This document shows, piece by piece, positions 22,952-29,620 of a stretch of DNA of 29,620 nt. This DNA comes from a bacterium (GTDB taxonomy: Bacteria > Myxococcota_A > Bradymonadia > UBA7976 > UBA1532): assembly GCA_030424955.1 (NCBI GenBank), contig JAUHVS010000003.1:1-29620 (forward strand), read 5' to 3'. The notes beneath the pieces were generated by a model, which was not told the origin of the DNA, searched no databases, and saw nothing but the letters and a program-made list of their open reading frames with translations. The first letter of the stretch is position 1. Every line of letters starts with the position of its first letter. Position numbers and translations under genes: made by a program.

Positions 22952-24055
22952 ATGCCCCCCCCCGCCCCCGGTGACAGCCCCCTCGGGCCGCTGACCGCCC
23001 GACACCTGCTCCGCCGCTTCTTGCCGCCGCTGCTGTTCGTGGGGGCGCTCTTCGCCTTCCAGATGTACCGCGGCGCGCAGCGCGAGGCCGCCGGGGCGAA
23101 CCGGGTCGAGACGGCCCTGCGGGGCGCGACCATGGGCACCACCTGGCTGGTGAAGGTGGTCAGCGACGATCCCCCCGATCAGGCGGCGCTCCAGGCCGCG
23201 ATCCAGGGCGCGCTGGACGGCGTGGTCGCCGCGATGTCGACCTACGAGCCCACCAGCGAGCTGTCGCGGCTCAACCAGCACCGCGGCGCCGAGCCGGTGG
23301 CCGTCAGCGCGCCGCTCGCGGCCGTCTTGGCGGTGGCGCTGGACGTGGGCCGCGCCAGCGGGGGCGCCTTCGACGTGACGGTCGGGCCGCTGGTGAACGC
23401 CTGGGGCTTTGGGCCCAAGGGCCGCGGCACGCCCCCCGACGCCGCCACCCAGGCGGCGCTGGCTGAGCGGGTGGGGCCTCACACGCTGCGCTTCGATCCT
23501 GCGGCGCGCACCCTGGCCAAGACCCACCCCGAGACCTACGTGGACCTGTCGGCCATCGCGAAGGGCTACGGCGTCGATCAGGTCGCGGCGGCGGTGGAGG
23601 CCGCGGGCTTCACCGACTACCTGGTGGAGGTGGGCGGTGAGCTGCGGGTGCGGGGCAAGAACGCCCGCGCCGGCCTGTGGCGCCTGGGCGTGGAGCGGCC
23701 GACCTCGGACGGCGCGCGGGCGGTGCAGGCGGTCGTGCCGCTCGCCCAGGGCGCGATGGCCACGTCGGGCGACTACCGCAACTACTACGAGGCCGACGGG
23801 CGCCGCGTCAGCCACACCATCGATCCGCGCACTGGCGCACCGATCACCCACCGGCTGGCGTCTGTGAGCGTGGTGATGGCCGACTGCACCCACGCCGACG
23901 CGTGGGCGACGGCGCTGAACGTGCTGGGGCCCGACGCGGGCTTCGACACCGCAACGCGCGAGGGCCTGGCGGCGTACTTCCTGGTGCGCACCGCCGAGGG
24001 CGAGTTCACCGTGCGGGAGACCCCGCAGTTCGCGGCGCTGCACGCGGCGCCGTGA
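22952..24055 (+). CDS. apbE: FAD:protein FMN transferase (ApbE)
   Basis: 367 residues. ApbE uses FAD to attach FMN through a phosphoester to threonine, here expected on NqrB (Thr232) and NqrC (Thr229). The ATG at 22952 is preferred to a GTG 12 bases earlier because GGAG lies 7 bases before it. One hydrophobic helix near 22-40 (FLPPLLFVGALFAFQMYRG) anchors it to the membrane with the enzyme outside; no lipobox is seen. Family motifs are GATMGTTWLVKVV, STYEPTSELSRLN, GGAFDVTVGPLVNAWGFG, VDLSAIAKGYGVDQVAAAVE, VEVGGELRVRG, SHTIDPRTGAPI and the magnesium-site region DCTHADAWATAL. The gene sits between the nqr subunits and nqrM. Confidence 0.97.
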   Translation: MPPPAPGDSPLGPLTARHLLRRFLPPLLFVGALFAFQMYRGAQREAAGANRVETALRGATMGTTWLVKVVSDDPPDQAALQAAIQGALDGVVAAMSTYEPTSELSRLNQHRGAEPVAVSAPLAAVLAVALDVGRASGGAFDVTVGPLVNAWGFGPKGRGTPPDAATQAALAERVGPHTLRFDPAARTLAKTHPETYVDLSAIAKGYGVDQVAAAVEAAGFTDYLVEVGGELRVRGKNARAGLWRLGVERPTSDGARAVQAVVPLAQGAMATSGDYRNYYEADGRRVSHTIDPRTGAPITHRLASVSVVMADCTHADAWATALNVLGPDAGFDTATREGLAAYFLVRTAEGEFTVRETPQFAALHAAP

Positions 24056-24066
24056 CGCGACCCCGT

Positions 24067-24088
24067 CGCCCCGCTAGGCTGCGGGGCG
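24067..24088. terminator. Perfect GC hairpin between apbE and nqrM
   Basis: Stem CGCCCCGC / GCGGGGCG with a 6-base loop TAGGCT, 11 bases after the apbE stop and 41 bases before nqrM. There is no T-tract. The loop resembles a -10 box, so this may instead mark a promoter for nqrM. Confidence 0.35.
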
Positions 24089-24129
24089 CTGACATCAGGG
24101 AGGGCGCCGACGCGCCCGGAGGTAAGTGA

Positions 24130-24336
24130 ATGGAGACCGTGCTGCTGACCCTGGGCCTGATGGGCGGCCTGATGGGCCTGATGGCCGTCGGCGTGATGCT
24201 GGGCCGCAAGCCGCTGAAGGGCTCCTGCGGGGGCACCGGCGGCGCCTGCGCGTGCGCCGAGGCGCGCAAGTCGGGGGCCTGCAAGAAGCAGCAGGCCCAG
24301 CGCGCCGCCGATGAGCTGATCACCCTGGAGCCCTGA
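24130..24336 (+). CDS. nqrM: Na+-NQR maturation protein NqrM
   Basis: 68 residues, ATG with GGAGGT 7 bases upstream. NqrM is a small membrane protein required to build the Fe centre between NqrD and NqrE. One helix (about 3-24) is followed by KGSCGG, the family signature, with Cys33, Cys40, Cys42 and Cys51. In Vibrio the first of these cysteines is the key one. Its place as the last gene of the cassette, after apbE, fits the usual order. Confidence 0.93.
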   Translation: METVLLTLGLMGGLMGLMAVGVMLGRKPLKGSCGGTGGACACAEARKSGACKKQQAQRAADELITLEP

Positions 24337-24353
24337 GCCCCCTGGCCGGTGGC

Positions 24354-24371
24354 CGCCCCCCTCAGGGGGCG
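24354..24371. terminator. Hairpin between the convergent nqrM and GNAT genes
   Basis: CGCCCCC / GGGGGCG with a 4-base loop CTCA, the last three loop bases being the stop codon of the minus-strand acetyltransferase. It lies 17 bases after the nqrM stop, so it could end transcription from both sides. There is no T-tract. Confidence 0.4.
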
Positions 24372-25225
24372 CTGTGGCCGCCGACGGGGTCGGCCGGGCC
24401 GCGCCCCGGGTGCCGCCAGTACGCCCAGCTGCGGTAGGTCCAGAAGCCCAGGCTCTGGGTCCAGGCCTGGATGTGCTCGGCCTCGTGGTGCACCCGCAGC
24501 ACGACGCCCAGGCCCTCGGCCGCGGCGTCACCCATCAAGTCACACACCAGCTGCCGGCCCACGCCACGGTTGCGCCACGCCGGCGCGACGGCGAAGCCGC
24601 CGGCGACCCACGCGTCGCCCTCACGGGTGGCCACCACGATGCCCGCGCGCTCGCCCTCGACCCACGCGATCCGGGTGCGCACGTCGGCGCGCGCGAGATC
24701 GGCCGCGGTGACCGTGGGCGGCGGCCAGGCGTCGGCGCTGGCGGCCTGCAGGTGGGCCCAGTCGGCGTCGGGGGCCTCGCCGGGCCTGAGCGTGGCGTGC
24801 TGGAAGGCCCGGGGCACGTCGGCGCGCTCGCCGTCCCAGCGCTGGAAGAACACCACCCCCACCAGCTCGAAGCCGCGGCGGCGCACGAAGCGCTGGGCGC
24901 GGTCGTGGCCGGCGTCACAGCTGGCGAAGATGGGGGCGGGGCGCGCGCGGGCCATGAGGTGCTCGAGCAGGGCGCTGCCGACGCCGTGGCGGCGGTGCAC
25001 CGGGTGCACCCGCACGTCCACGGCCACGGCGCCGCGGTCGTGCCGCCAGCCCACGCCCAGCAGGTCATCGCCGTCGCCGAGGGCCAGCCAGGCGTCGCCC
25101 TCGAGCACCTGCTGCGTGGCCACGGGCACGAGCAGGCGGTCGCGGGCCGCGGCCGCCGTCAACATGGCGTCGATGGCGGGCGCGTGCTCGGGTTGGGCGG
25201 GCAGGAGTCGCACGGGTCGGAGCAT
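24362..25225 (-). CDS. Double-GNAT N-acetyltransferase
   Basis: 287 residues from ATG 25225; a GTG 8 codons earlier is possible, and neither start has a clear ribosome site. There are two GNAT (acetyl-CoA-dependent acetyltransferase) folds. The first has its acetyl-CoA loop at VRVHPVHRRHGVGSALLEHL and ends with FVRRRGFELVGVVFFQRW. The second has FAVAPAWRNRGVGRQLVCDL and ends with AWTQSLGFWTYRSWAYWRH. Both copies keep the R/Q-x-x-G-x-G/A core, so both could bind the cofactor. The substrate cannot be told from sequence; the mycothiol synthase MshD has the same two-domain layout but no other sign of it is present. Divergent from the M1 aminopeptidase. Confidence 0.88.
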   Translation of the reverse strand: MLRPVRLLPAQPEHAPAIDAMLTAAAARDRLLVPVATQQVLEGDAWLALGDGDDLLGVGWRHDRGAVAVDVRVHPVHRRHGVGSALLEHLMARARPAPIFASCDAGHDRAQRFVRRRGFELVGVVFFQRWDGERADVPRAFQHATLRPGEAPDADWAHLQAASADAWPPPTVTAADLARADVRTRIAWVEGERAGIVVATREGDAWVAGGFAVAPAWRNRGVGRQLVCDLMGDAAAEGLGVVLRVHHEAEHIQAWTQSLGFWTYRSWAYWRHPGRGPADPVGGHSAP

Positions 25226-25292
25226 ATGCGGGTCGCTCGTCGAGATCACGCGGTCACGAACCCGGTACGCGCGTTGCGCTGGCCGGGGTAGT

Positions 25293-25307
25293 CTGTCGTC
25301 CCGACAG
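25293..25307. promoter_or_regulatory. Short inverted repeat upstream of the M1 aminopeptidase gene
   Basis: CTGTCG-TCC-CGACAG, 37 bases before the GTG at 25345 and in the divergent gap with the acetyltransferase gene. It could be an operator or a leader hairpin. The bases TAGTCT just before it resemble a -10 box, without a clear -35. Confidence 0.25.
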
Positions 25308-25344
25308 CGCGTCGCGGGGCCCGCGCCCCGCCCAGGAGGTCCGT

Positions 25345-27759
25345 GTGCGTGAGCCGCCCTTGCCCGTCGTGGCGCTCCAGTTTGATGAGCCCGCCGCCAC
25401 CCCGGCCCAGCGCCGCCCGCTGCCTGTCGTGCCCCTGCATGTGTTCGTGGACGATCTGCGCCTGGACCTGCCCGCCGGCCGCGCCCGCGGGGTGGTGCAC
25501 CACACGGTGCGCGCTCGCCTGGATGGGGTGATCCGCCTGCCCTTCGACGCGGCGGATCTGACGGTGACCCAGGCGCGCCTGGGCGACACGGCGCTCACGG
25601 TGCAGCCCCACGCGGCCGGCGTGGACGTGCTGCTCCCTACGCCCCTGGCGGCGGGGGAGACCGTGACGGTGAGCCTGCGCTTCGAGTCGCGGCCGTCGAC
25701 GGGCTTGTACTTCGTGGCGGGCCCCGGCCGGCGCCCCCAGGCGTGGACCCAGGGCGCGATGGAGGATCACCACCACTGGTTCCCGTGCTTCGACGCCCCC
25801 GAGCACGTGGTGACCACCGAGCTGCGGGCGGTGGTGGACGCCGATCTGGTGGCGCTGAGCAACGGCCACCTGGTGCAGCAGCGCACCCTCGACGACGGCC
25901 GGGTGAGCTGGCACTGGCGCCATGACACGCCCCACGCGCTGTACCTGCTGACCTTGGTGGTGGACCGCCTGGTCGAGGTGGTGGGGCGCCACGGCGACGT
26001 GACCCTGCACCACTGGGTACCGGCGGGCCACGAGGCGGACGCCGAGGCGATCTTCGCCCGGCTGGGCGCCATGCTGGACTTCTTCGCCGAGGCCACCGGG
26101 CGGCCCTACCCGTACCCGCGCTACGGCCACGTGTTCCTGCAGGACTTCATGTGGGGCGGCATGGAGAACACCACCCTCACCAGCCTCACCGACCGGGTGC
26201 TGGTGCCGCCGGCCATGGTGGAGGAGGCCGAGGTGGAGCGGCTGGTGGCCCACGAGCTGGCGCACCAGTGGTTCGGGGATCTCATCGCGCCGCGGGGCTG
26301 GCCCGAGATCTGGCTGAACGAGAGCTTCGCCACCTACTTCGAGATCTTGTGCATGGGCGCGCTGTGCGGGAAGGACGACTTCGCCCGGCGGCTCATCGCG
26401 CAGCGCGACGCATACCTGGGCGAGGCCGCCGGGCGCTACGCGCGGCCGGTGGTGACCCGCCGCTACGCCCACCCTTACGTGCTCTTCGACCGGCACGCCT
26501 ACGAGAAGGGCGCGCTGCTCCTACACACCCTGCGCGACCAGATCGGGCAGGCGGCCTTCTGGCGGGGCGTGCGGCGCTATGTGGCCCAGGCGGCGGGCAG
26601 CGCCGCCACCACCGCCGAGCTGCAGCGGTGCTTCGAGGAGGTCAGCGGCGAGGATCTGACCGACTTCTTCGAGCTGCTCGTGGGCACGGCGGCCCACCCC
26701 CAGGTGAGCGTGACCTGGGCCTTTGACCGCAAGGCCGGGCTCGAGGTGTGCCTGGCCCGCACCGACGACACCGCCCAGGTGCTGTACGTGGACGTCGCCT
26801 GGCGCGCCGAGGGCCGCACGCGGCGCCAGCGGGTGCGCCTCACCCCCGGCACCCGCACCTTGGCGCTGCCCCTCGACACGCCGCCGCTGTGGGTGGCCGT
26901 CGATCCCGATCAGGCGTGCCTGCTGGTGGTGGACGAGCAGCGCGAGGCCGACGCGGCGCTGCGGGCCCGCCTGACCCCCGGCGACGCCCCGCGGCTGCTG
27001 CGCATGCGCACGGTGCGGGTGCTGGCGGAGCGGGGGAGCGCGGCCAACACCGAGGCCCTCATCGAGACCCTCACCACCGATCCGTCGCACACGGTGCGCG
27101 CCGAGGCCGCGCGCTCCCTGGGGGCGCACCGCCGGGCCGCAGCGCGGGCCGCGCTGCAGGCGGTGGTGGCCGATCGCGACGGGCAGCCGTGGCGGGTGCG
27201 CGAGGCAGCTGCGGCGGCCCTGGGCGTTGGGGCGGACGCGGCGTGGGTGACGCCGCTGGCCGAGGCCCTGGCCGACGAGCCCCGCTACCGGGTGCGGCAG
27301 GGGCTGCTGTCGGCGCTGGGCAAGATCGACGCGCCGGCGGCCCGGGACGCTCTGGTGGGCTGGCTGGACACCGCCGAGGGGCCCGCCGCCGATCGCGAGC
27401 AGGCCAGCGCGCTGGCGGCGCTGGCGAAGCAGGGCCACGCCGAGAGCCTGGCGACCTTCGAGGCCTACGCCACGGCCGAGACCCCCGCGCGGGTGCGCGG
27501 GGCGGCGCTGGCGGGCATCGGCGCGCTGCTGCGGGGGGACGCGAGCCTTGAGCCCGCGGTGGCCCGCCGGCTGCGGGTGCAGCTCGAGGCCACCCTCACC
27601 GACGACGACTTCCAGGCGCGGGTCGTGGCCACCCACCAGCTCGCGACCCTGGGCGACGCCAAGAGCCGGGCGGCCCTGACGCGGGCCCACGGCGCCGAGC
27701 CCTTCGCCTTCCTGCGGCGGCTGCACCGCGAGGCGCTCGGCAAGCTGAAGGCCGACTGA
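25345..27759 (+). CDS. M1 family aminopeptidase with C-terminal HEAT repeats
   Basis: 804 residues, GTG start with AGGAGGT immediately upstream. Zinc aminopeptidase of the gluzincin (M1) group that removes N-terminal residues from peptides. A beta-rich N-terminal domain (to about 230) is followed by the catalytic domain with the substrate-binding WGGMEN motif, HELAHQW (His303, Glu304, His307) and the third zinc ligand Glu326 in WLNESFATYFE. Catalytic-domain helices run to about 450, followed by a small beta domain. From about 550 to the end, helical pairs such as TVRAEAARSLGAHRRAAARA and YRVRQGLLSALGKIDAPAAR look like HEAT/PBS-lyase repeats rather than the usual ERAP1-type C-terminal domain. 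No signal peptide is seen, so it is probably cytoplasmic. Confidence 0.95.
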   Translation: MREPPLPVVALQFDEPAATPAQRRPLPVVPLHVFVDDLRLDLPAGRARGVVHHTVRARLDGVIRLPFDAADLTVTQARLGDTALTVQPHAAGVDVLLPTPLAAGETVTVSLRFESRPSTGLYFVAGPGRRPQAWTQGAMEDHHHWFPCFDAPEHVVTTELRAVVDADLVALSNGHLVQQRTLDDGRVSWHWRHDTPHALYLLTLVVDRLVEVVGRHGDVTLHHWVPAGHEADAEAIFARLGAMLDFFAEATGRPYPYPRYGHVFLQDFMWGGMENTTLTSLTDRVLVPPAMVEEAEVERLVAHELAHQWFGDLIAPRGWPEIWLNESFATYFEILCMGALCGKDDFARRLIAQRDAYLGEAAGRYARPVVTRRYAHPYVLFDRHAYEKGALLLHTLRDQIGQAAFWRGVRRYVAQAAGSAATTAELQRCFEEVSGEDLTDFFELLVGTAAHPQVSVTWAFDRKAGLEVCLARTDDTAQVLYVDVAWRAEGRTRRQRVRLTPGTRTLALPLDTPPLWVAVDPDQACLLVVDEQREADAALRARLTPGDAPRLLRMRTVRVLAERGSAANTEALIETLTTDPSHTVRAEAARSLGAHRRAAARAALQAVVADRDGQPWRVREAAAAALGVGADAAWVTPLAEALADEPRYRVRQGLLSALGKIDAPAARDALVGWLDTAEGPAADREQASALAALAKQGHAESLATFEAYATAETPARVRGAALAGIGALLRGDASLEPAVARRLRVQLEATLTDDDFQARVVATHQLATLGDAKSRAALTRAHGAEPFAFLRRLHREALGKLKAD

Positions 27760-27763
27760 CCGG

Positions 27764-27788
27764 GCGCGAGGGCCCGCCCTACTCGCGC
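27764..27788. terminator. Hairpin between the convergent aminopeptidase and M23 genes
   Basis: GCGCGAG / CTCGCGC with an 11-base loop that can itself pair AGGG with CCCT, only 4 bases after the aminopeptidase stop and running into the last codons of the M23 gene. Possible two-way terminator without a T-tract. Confidence 0.35.
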
Positions 27789-28654
27789 GCGGGGCCCCAG
27801 GCGGGGTCGCAGCCGTTGCCCGGCCGCACATCCGTGGCGGTCTCGGGCGTGCCCCACAGGCTGTCGCGGGCGTCCACCGCGTAGGGATCCACCACCCGGC
27901 CCTGGGGGTCGCGCACCTCGAGGTGCAGGTGGGGCAGGGTGCTGTAGCCGCTGGAGCCGATGAGGCCCAGCACGGCGCCGCAGTCCACCCAGTCGCCCTC
28001 GCGCACGGCGACGCTGCCGCGCTTCAGGTGCAGGTAGTGGGTGATCCAGCCGTTGGCGTGCCGCACGTACACCTTGTTGGCCACCATGGGCTCGCCGTCG
28101 CAGCTGACGTCCTGGCTCTGTACGTCGCCGTGGCAGCGGTCGTAGTGGCCGTCGTCGGTGAGGATGACCTCGCCCCCCGACGCCGCGATCACCCGCGCGC
28201 TGCCGGCGTCCATGGCGCGGAAGCCGCCCCTCAGCACGAAGTCGCTGCCGTCGTGCCCGCCGTAGCAGGCGGGGAAGGGGTCGCCGTCGTAGGCCTCGCA
28301 GGCGGTGCGGCCGTTGTCCCGGCCGTCGCGGTCGACGCCGAACATGAGCGCGCTCGAGATGTCGTCGCGGTCGTCGGGGTGCACCGGGAAGCCCAGCACG
28401 GGCCGGTCGCCCGGGGCGGGGGGCGGGGCCTCGGGCGCGGCGTCGGGGCCCGCCCCGAGGTCGGGGGCGGCGCCATCCGGGGCGGCGGCCTGGGCATCAT
28501 TGGTCCGCCCATCCATGGGCCCGGCGTCGCCGGGCTGGGGCTCGGCCGGCTGGCCGTCGAGGGGGGCCGCGTCGCCGCCCTCGGGCGCGCAGCCGACCAC
28601 GCCGGCGAGGAGGCACCACGAGCAGACGGCTGGCCAACGCAGGAGGGTGTGCAT
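27779..28654 (-). CDS. M23 family metallopeptidase, lipoprotein
   Basis: 291 residues from ATG 28654. A lipoprotein signal ends in LLAGVVGC (Cys22); a GTG 12 codons upstream would give an unusually long signal. A Pro/Ala/Asp-rich linker (about 24-85) is followed by a LytM/M23 domain. Zinc ligands fit His134 and Asp138 (GGHDGSDF) and His244 in HLHLEV (242-244 being His-Leu-His). The core HYLHLKRGSVAVREGDWV and LGLIGSSGYSTLPHLHLEV is typical of peptidoglycan endopeptidases of this family. Four extra Cys (119, 130, 174, 185) could form disulfides in the periplasm. It probably cleaves cell-wall peptide bridges or acts as an activator of other wall enzymes. It follows uvrC on the same strand after 84 bases. 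Confidence 0.9.
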   Translation of the reverse strand: MHTLLRWPAVCSWCLLAGVVGCAPEGGDAAPLDGQPAEPQPGDAGPMDGRTNDAQAAAPDGAAPDLGAGPDAAPEAPPPAPGDRPVLGFPVHPDDRDDISSALMFGVDRDGRDNGRTACEAYDGDPFPACYGGHDGSDFVLRGGFRAMDAGSARVIAASGGEVILTDDGHYDRCHGDVQSQDVSCDGEPMVANKVYVRHANGWITHYLHLKRGSVAVREGDWVDCGAVLGLIGSSGYSTLPHLHLEVRDPQGRVVDPYAVDARDSLWGTPETATDVRPGNGCDPAWGPARE

Positions 28655-28678
28655 CCCGGGAGCATGCCTCAGCCCGCG

Positions 28679-28704
28679 GGGCCGGGTCACGGGCCCACCG
28701 GCCC
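28679..28704. terminator. Hairpin after uvrC
   Basis: GGGCCGG / CCGGCCC with a 12-base loop, about 35 bases past the uvrC stop in the direction of transcription, between uvrC and the M23 gene. There is no T-tract. Confidence 0.25.
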
Positions 28705-28738
28705 GGGGCCGCAGGTCGGCGCGCCGTGGCCGGCCCCG

Positions 28739-29620
28739 TCAGCTCAGGTGCGCGTGGATCGTGGCCGCCAGCGCGGCGCCGATGCCCTCGACCTCGGCGA
28801 TCTGCGCCTCGGTGGCCCGCTTCACGCCCCGCACGCTGCCGAAGGCCCGCAGCAGGGCGCGGCGCCGGCCCGGGCCCACGCCGGGGATGCCGTCCAGCTC
28901 GCTCGTCAGCGTGTTCTTCTGCCGCAGCTTGCGGTGGAAGGTGATGGCGAAGCGGTGGGCCTCGTCGCGCAGGTGGGTGAGCAGGAACAGCTCGTCGGTG
29001 TGCGACTTGAGCACCACGGGGTTGGCGCGCCCGGGGATGAACACCCGCTCGCTGCTGCGCACGGTGGCGCCGTCGCCGTCGGCCAGGCCGTCCAGCACCC
29101 GGCTCTTGGCCAGGCCCACCAGGTCCACGCCCTCGATGCCCAGATCCTCGAACACCGCCAGCACCACGCCGAGCTGGCCCTTCCCGCCGTCGATGACGAT
29201 CAGGTCGGGCAGATCGCCCTCGGTGAGGCCGCGGCTGAGCCGGCGGGTGAGCACCTCGCGCATCATCGCGAAGTCGTCGGTGCCCTCCACCGTGCGGATC
29301 TTGTAGTGGCGGTAGGCGCTGCGCTTGGGCACGCCCCCCTCGAACACCACCTGGCTGCCCACCGCCGACGCCCCCTGGAACAGGCTGATGTCGTAGCACT
29401 CCATGCGGTTGGGCAGGTTCGCCAGGCGCAGGGTGCGCTTGAGCCGGGTCAGGCCCTGGTGGCGCACGGCCTCCTCCCGGCGGCCCTGGAAGAAGGCGGT
29501 CTCGGCGTTCTTCTCGGCCATCTCGAGCAGGCGGCGGCCCGCGCCCCGCTGGGGCACCTTCAGGGCCAGCTTGCGGCCCCGCAGGTCGGTGAGGCGCTCG
29601 GTGAGGGCGTCCATCTCGTC
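28739..29620 (-). CDS. uvrC: UvrABC excision nuclease subunit C (5' end outside window)
   Basis: 294 C-terminal residues are visible; the frame is open through the right edge, so the N-terminal GIY-YIG nuclease and most of the UvrB-binding region lie beyond it. UvrC cuts DNA on both sides of the lesion during nucleotide excision repair. The RNase H-like endonuclease that makes the 5' cut is complete: Asp in MECYDIS, Asp in LIVIDGGKGQLG and His in HRFAITFHRKLR. The tandem helix-hairpin-helix region follows (LDGIPGVGPGRRRALLRAFG, VEGIGAALAATIHAHL). Its partner uvrB is at 7319-9307. Confidence 0.97.
   Translation of the reverse strand, partial: DEMDALTERLTDLRGRKLALKVPQRGAGRRLLEMAEKNAETAFFQGRREEAVRHQGLTRLKRTLRLANLPNRMECYDISLFQGASAVGSQVVFEGGVPKRSAYRHYKIRTVEGTDDFAMMREVLTRRLSRGLTEGDLPDLIVIDGGKGQLGVVLAVFEDLGIEGVDLVGLAKSRVLDGLADGDGATVRSSERVFIPGRANPVVLKSHTDELFLLTHLRDEAHRFAITFHRKLRQKNTLTSELDGIPGVGPGRRRALLRAFGSVRGVKRATEAQIAEVEGIGAALAATIHAHLS

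Overview
The window is very GC-rich DNA, densely packed with bacterial genes, and most third codon positions are G or C. Several traits point to the Myxococcota or related former Deltaproteobacteria: a lipoprotein with MopE-type Cys/Asp repeats and a glycine-rich beta-helix, a Ser/Thr kinase fused to a formylglycine-generating-enzyme-like domain, and a zinc-ribbon protein with T-x-x-G-M-P motifs. This placement is inferred from gene content; there is no rRNA in the window to confirm it.

Left part (1-5660). On the minus strand are a large secreted repeat lipoprotein that runs off the left edge and a small zinc-ribbon, tail-anchored membrane protein. Divergent from the latter is a plus-strand protein with two cyclic-nucleotide-binding domains. 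Next come two housekeeping genes on the plus strand, cysS and uvrB (5716-9307). They face a minus-strand block: an archaemetzincin-like metalloprotease with a TPR tail, a kinase/FGE fusion, and an OsmC-family protein (9347-13517). Divergent from osmC are rlmJ and, overlapping it by 4 bases, a large membrane-anchored protein whose C-terminal part looks like an alpha/alpha-barrel (six-hairpin) enzyme (13623-16756).

The centre (16984-24336) is a complete Na+-translocating NADH:quinone oxidoreductase cassette in the order nqrA-B-C-D-E-F-apbE-nqrM, with overlapping or closely spaced genes. It holds the six subunits plus both known maturation factors: ApbE, which attaches FMN to NqrB and NqrC, and NqrM, which is needed for the Fe centre of NqrD/NqrE. 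The cofactor residues are all visible: Cys27/110 of NqrD, Cys26/126 of NqrE, the four Cys of NqrF, and the S/T-G-A-T threonines of NqrB and NqrC. The clearest anomaly in the window is an in-frame TAG at codon 25 of nqrB (18450-18452), inside otherwise well conserved coding sequence. Either the assembly has an error there, or the subunit is made from a downstream start without its N-terminal segment.

Right part (24362-29620). A double-GNAT acetyltransferase (minus) lies divergent to an M1 aminopeptidase with a HEAT-repeat tail (plus). Then come a secreted M23 lipoprotein and the C-terminal half of UvrC (both minus; uvrC runs off the right edge). No rRNA, tRNA, insertion sequence, prophage or CRISPR array was seen. 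No gene-free stretch exceeds 300 bases. Many short gaps after stop codons hold perfect GC-rich inverted repeats without a T-tract.
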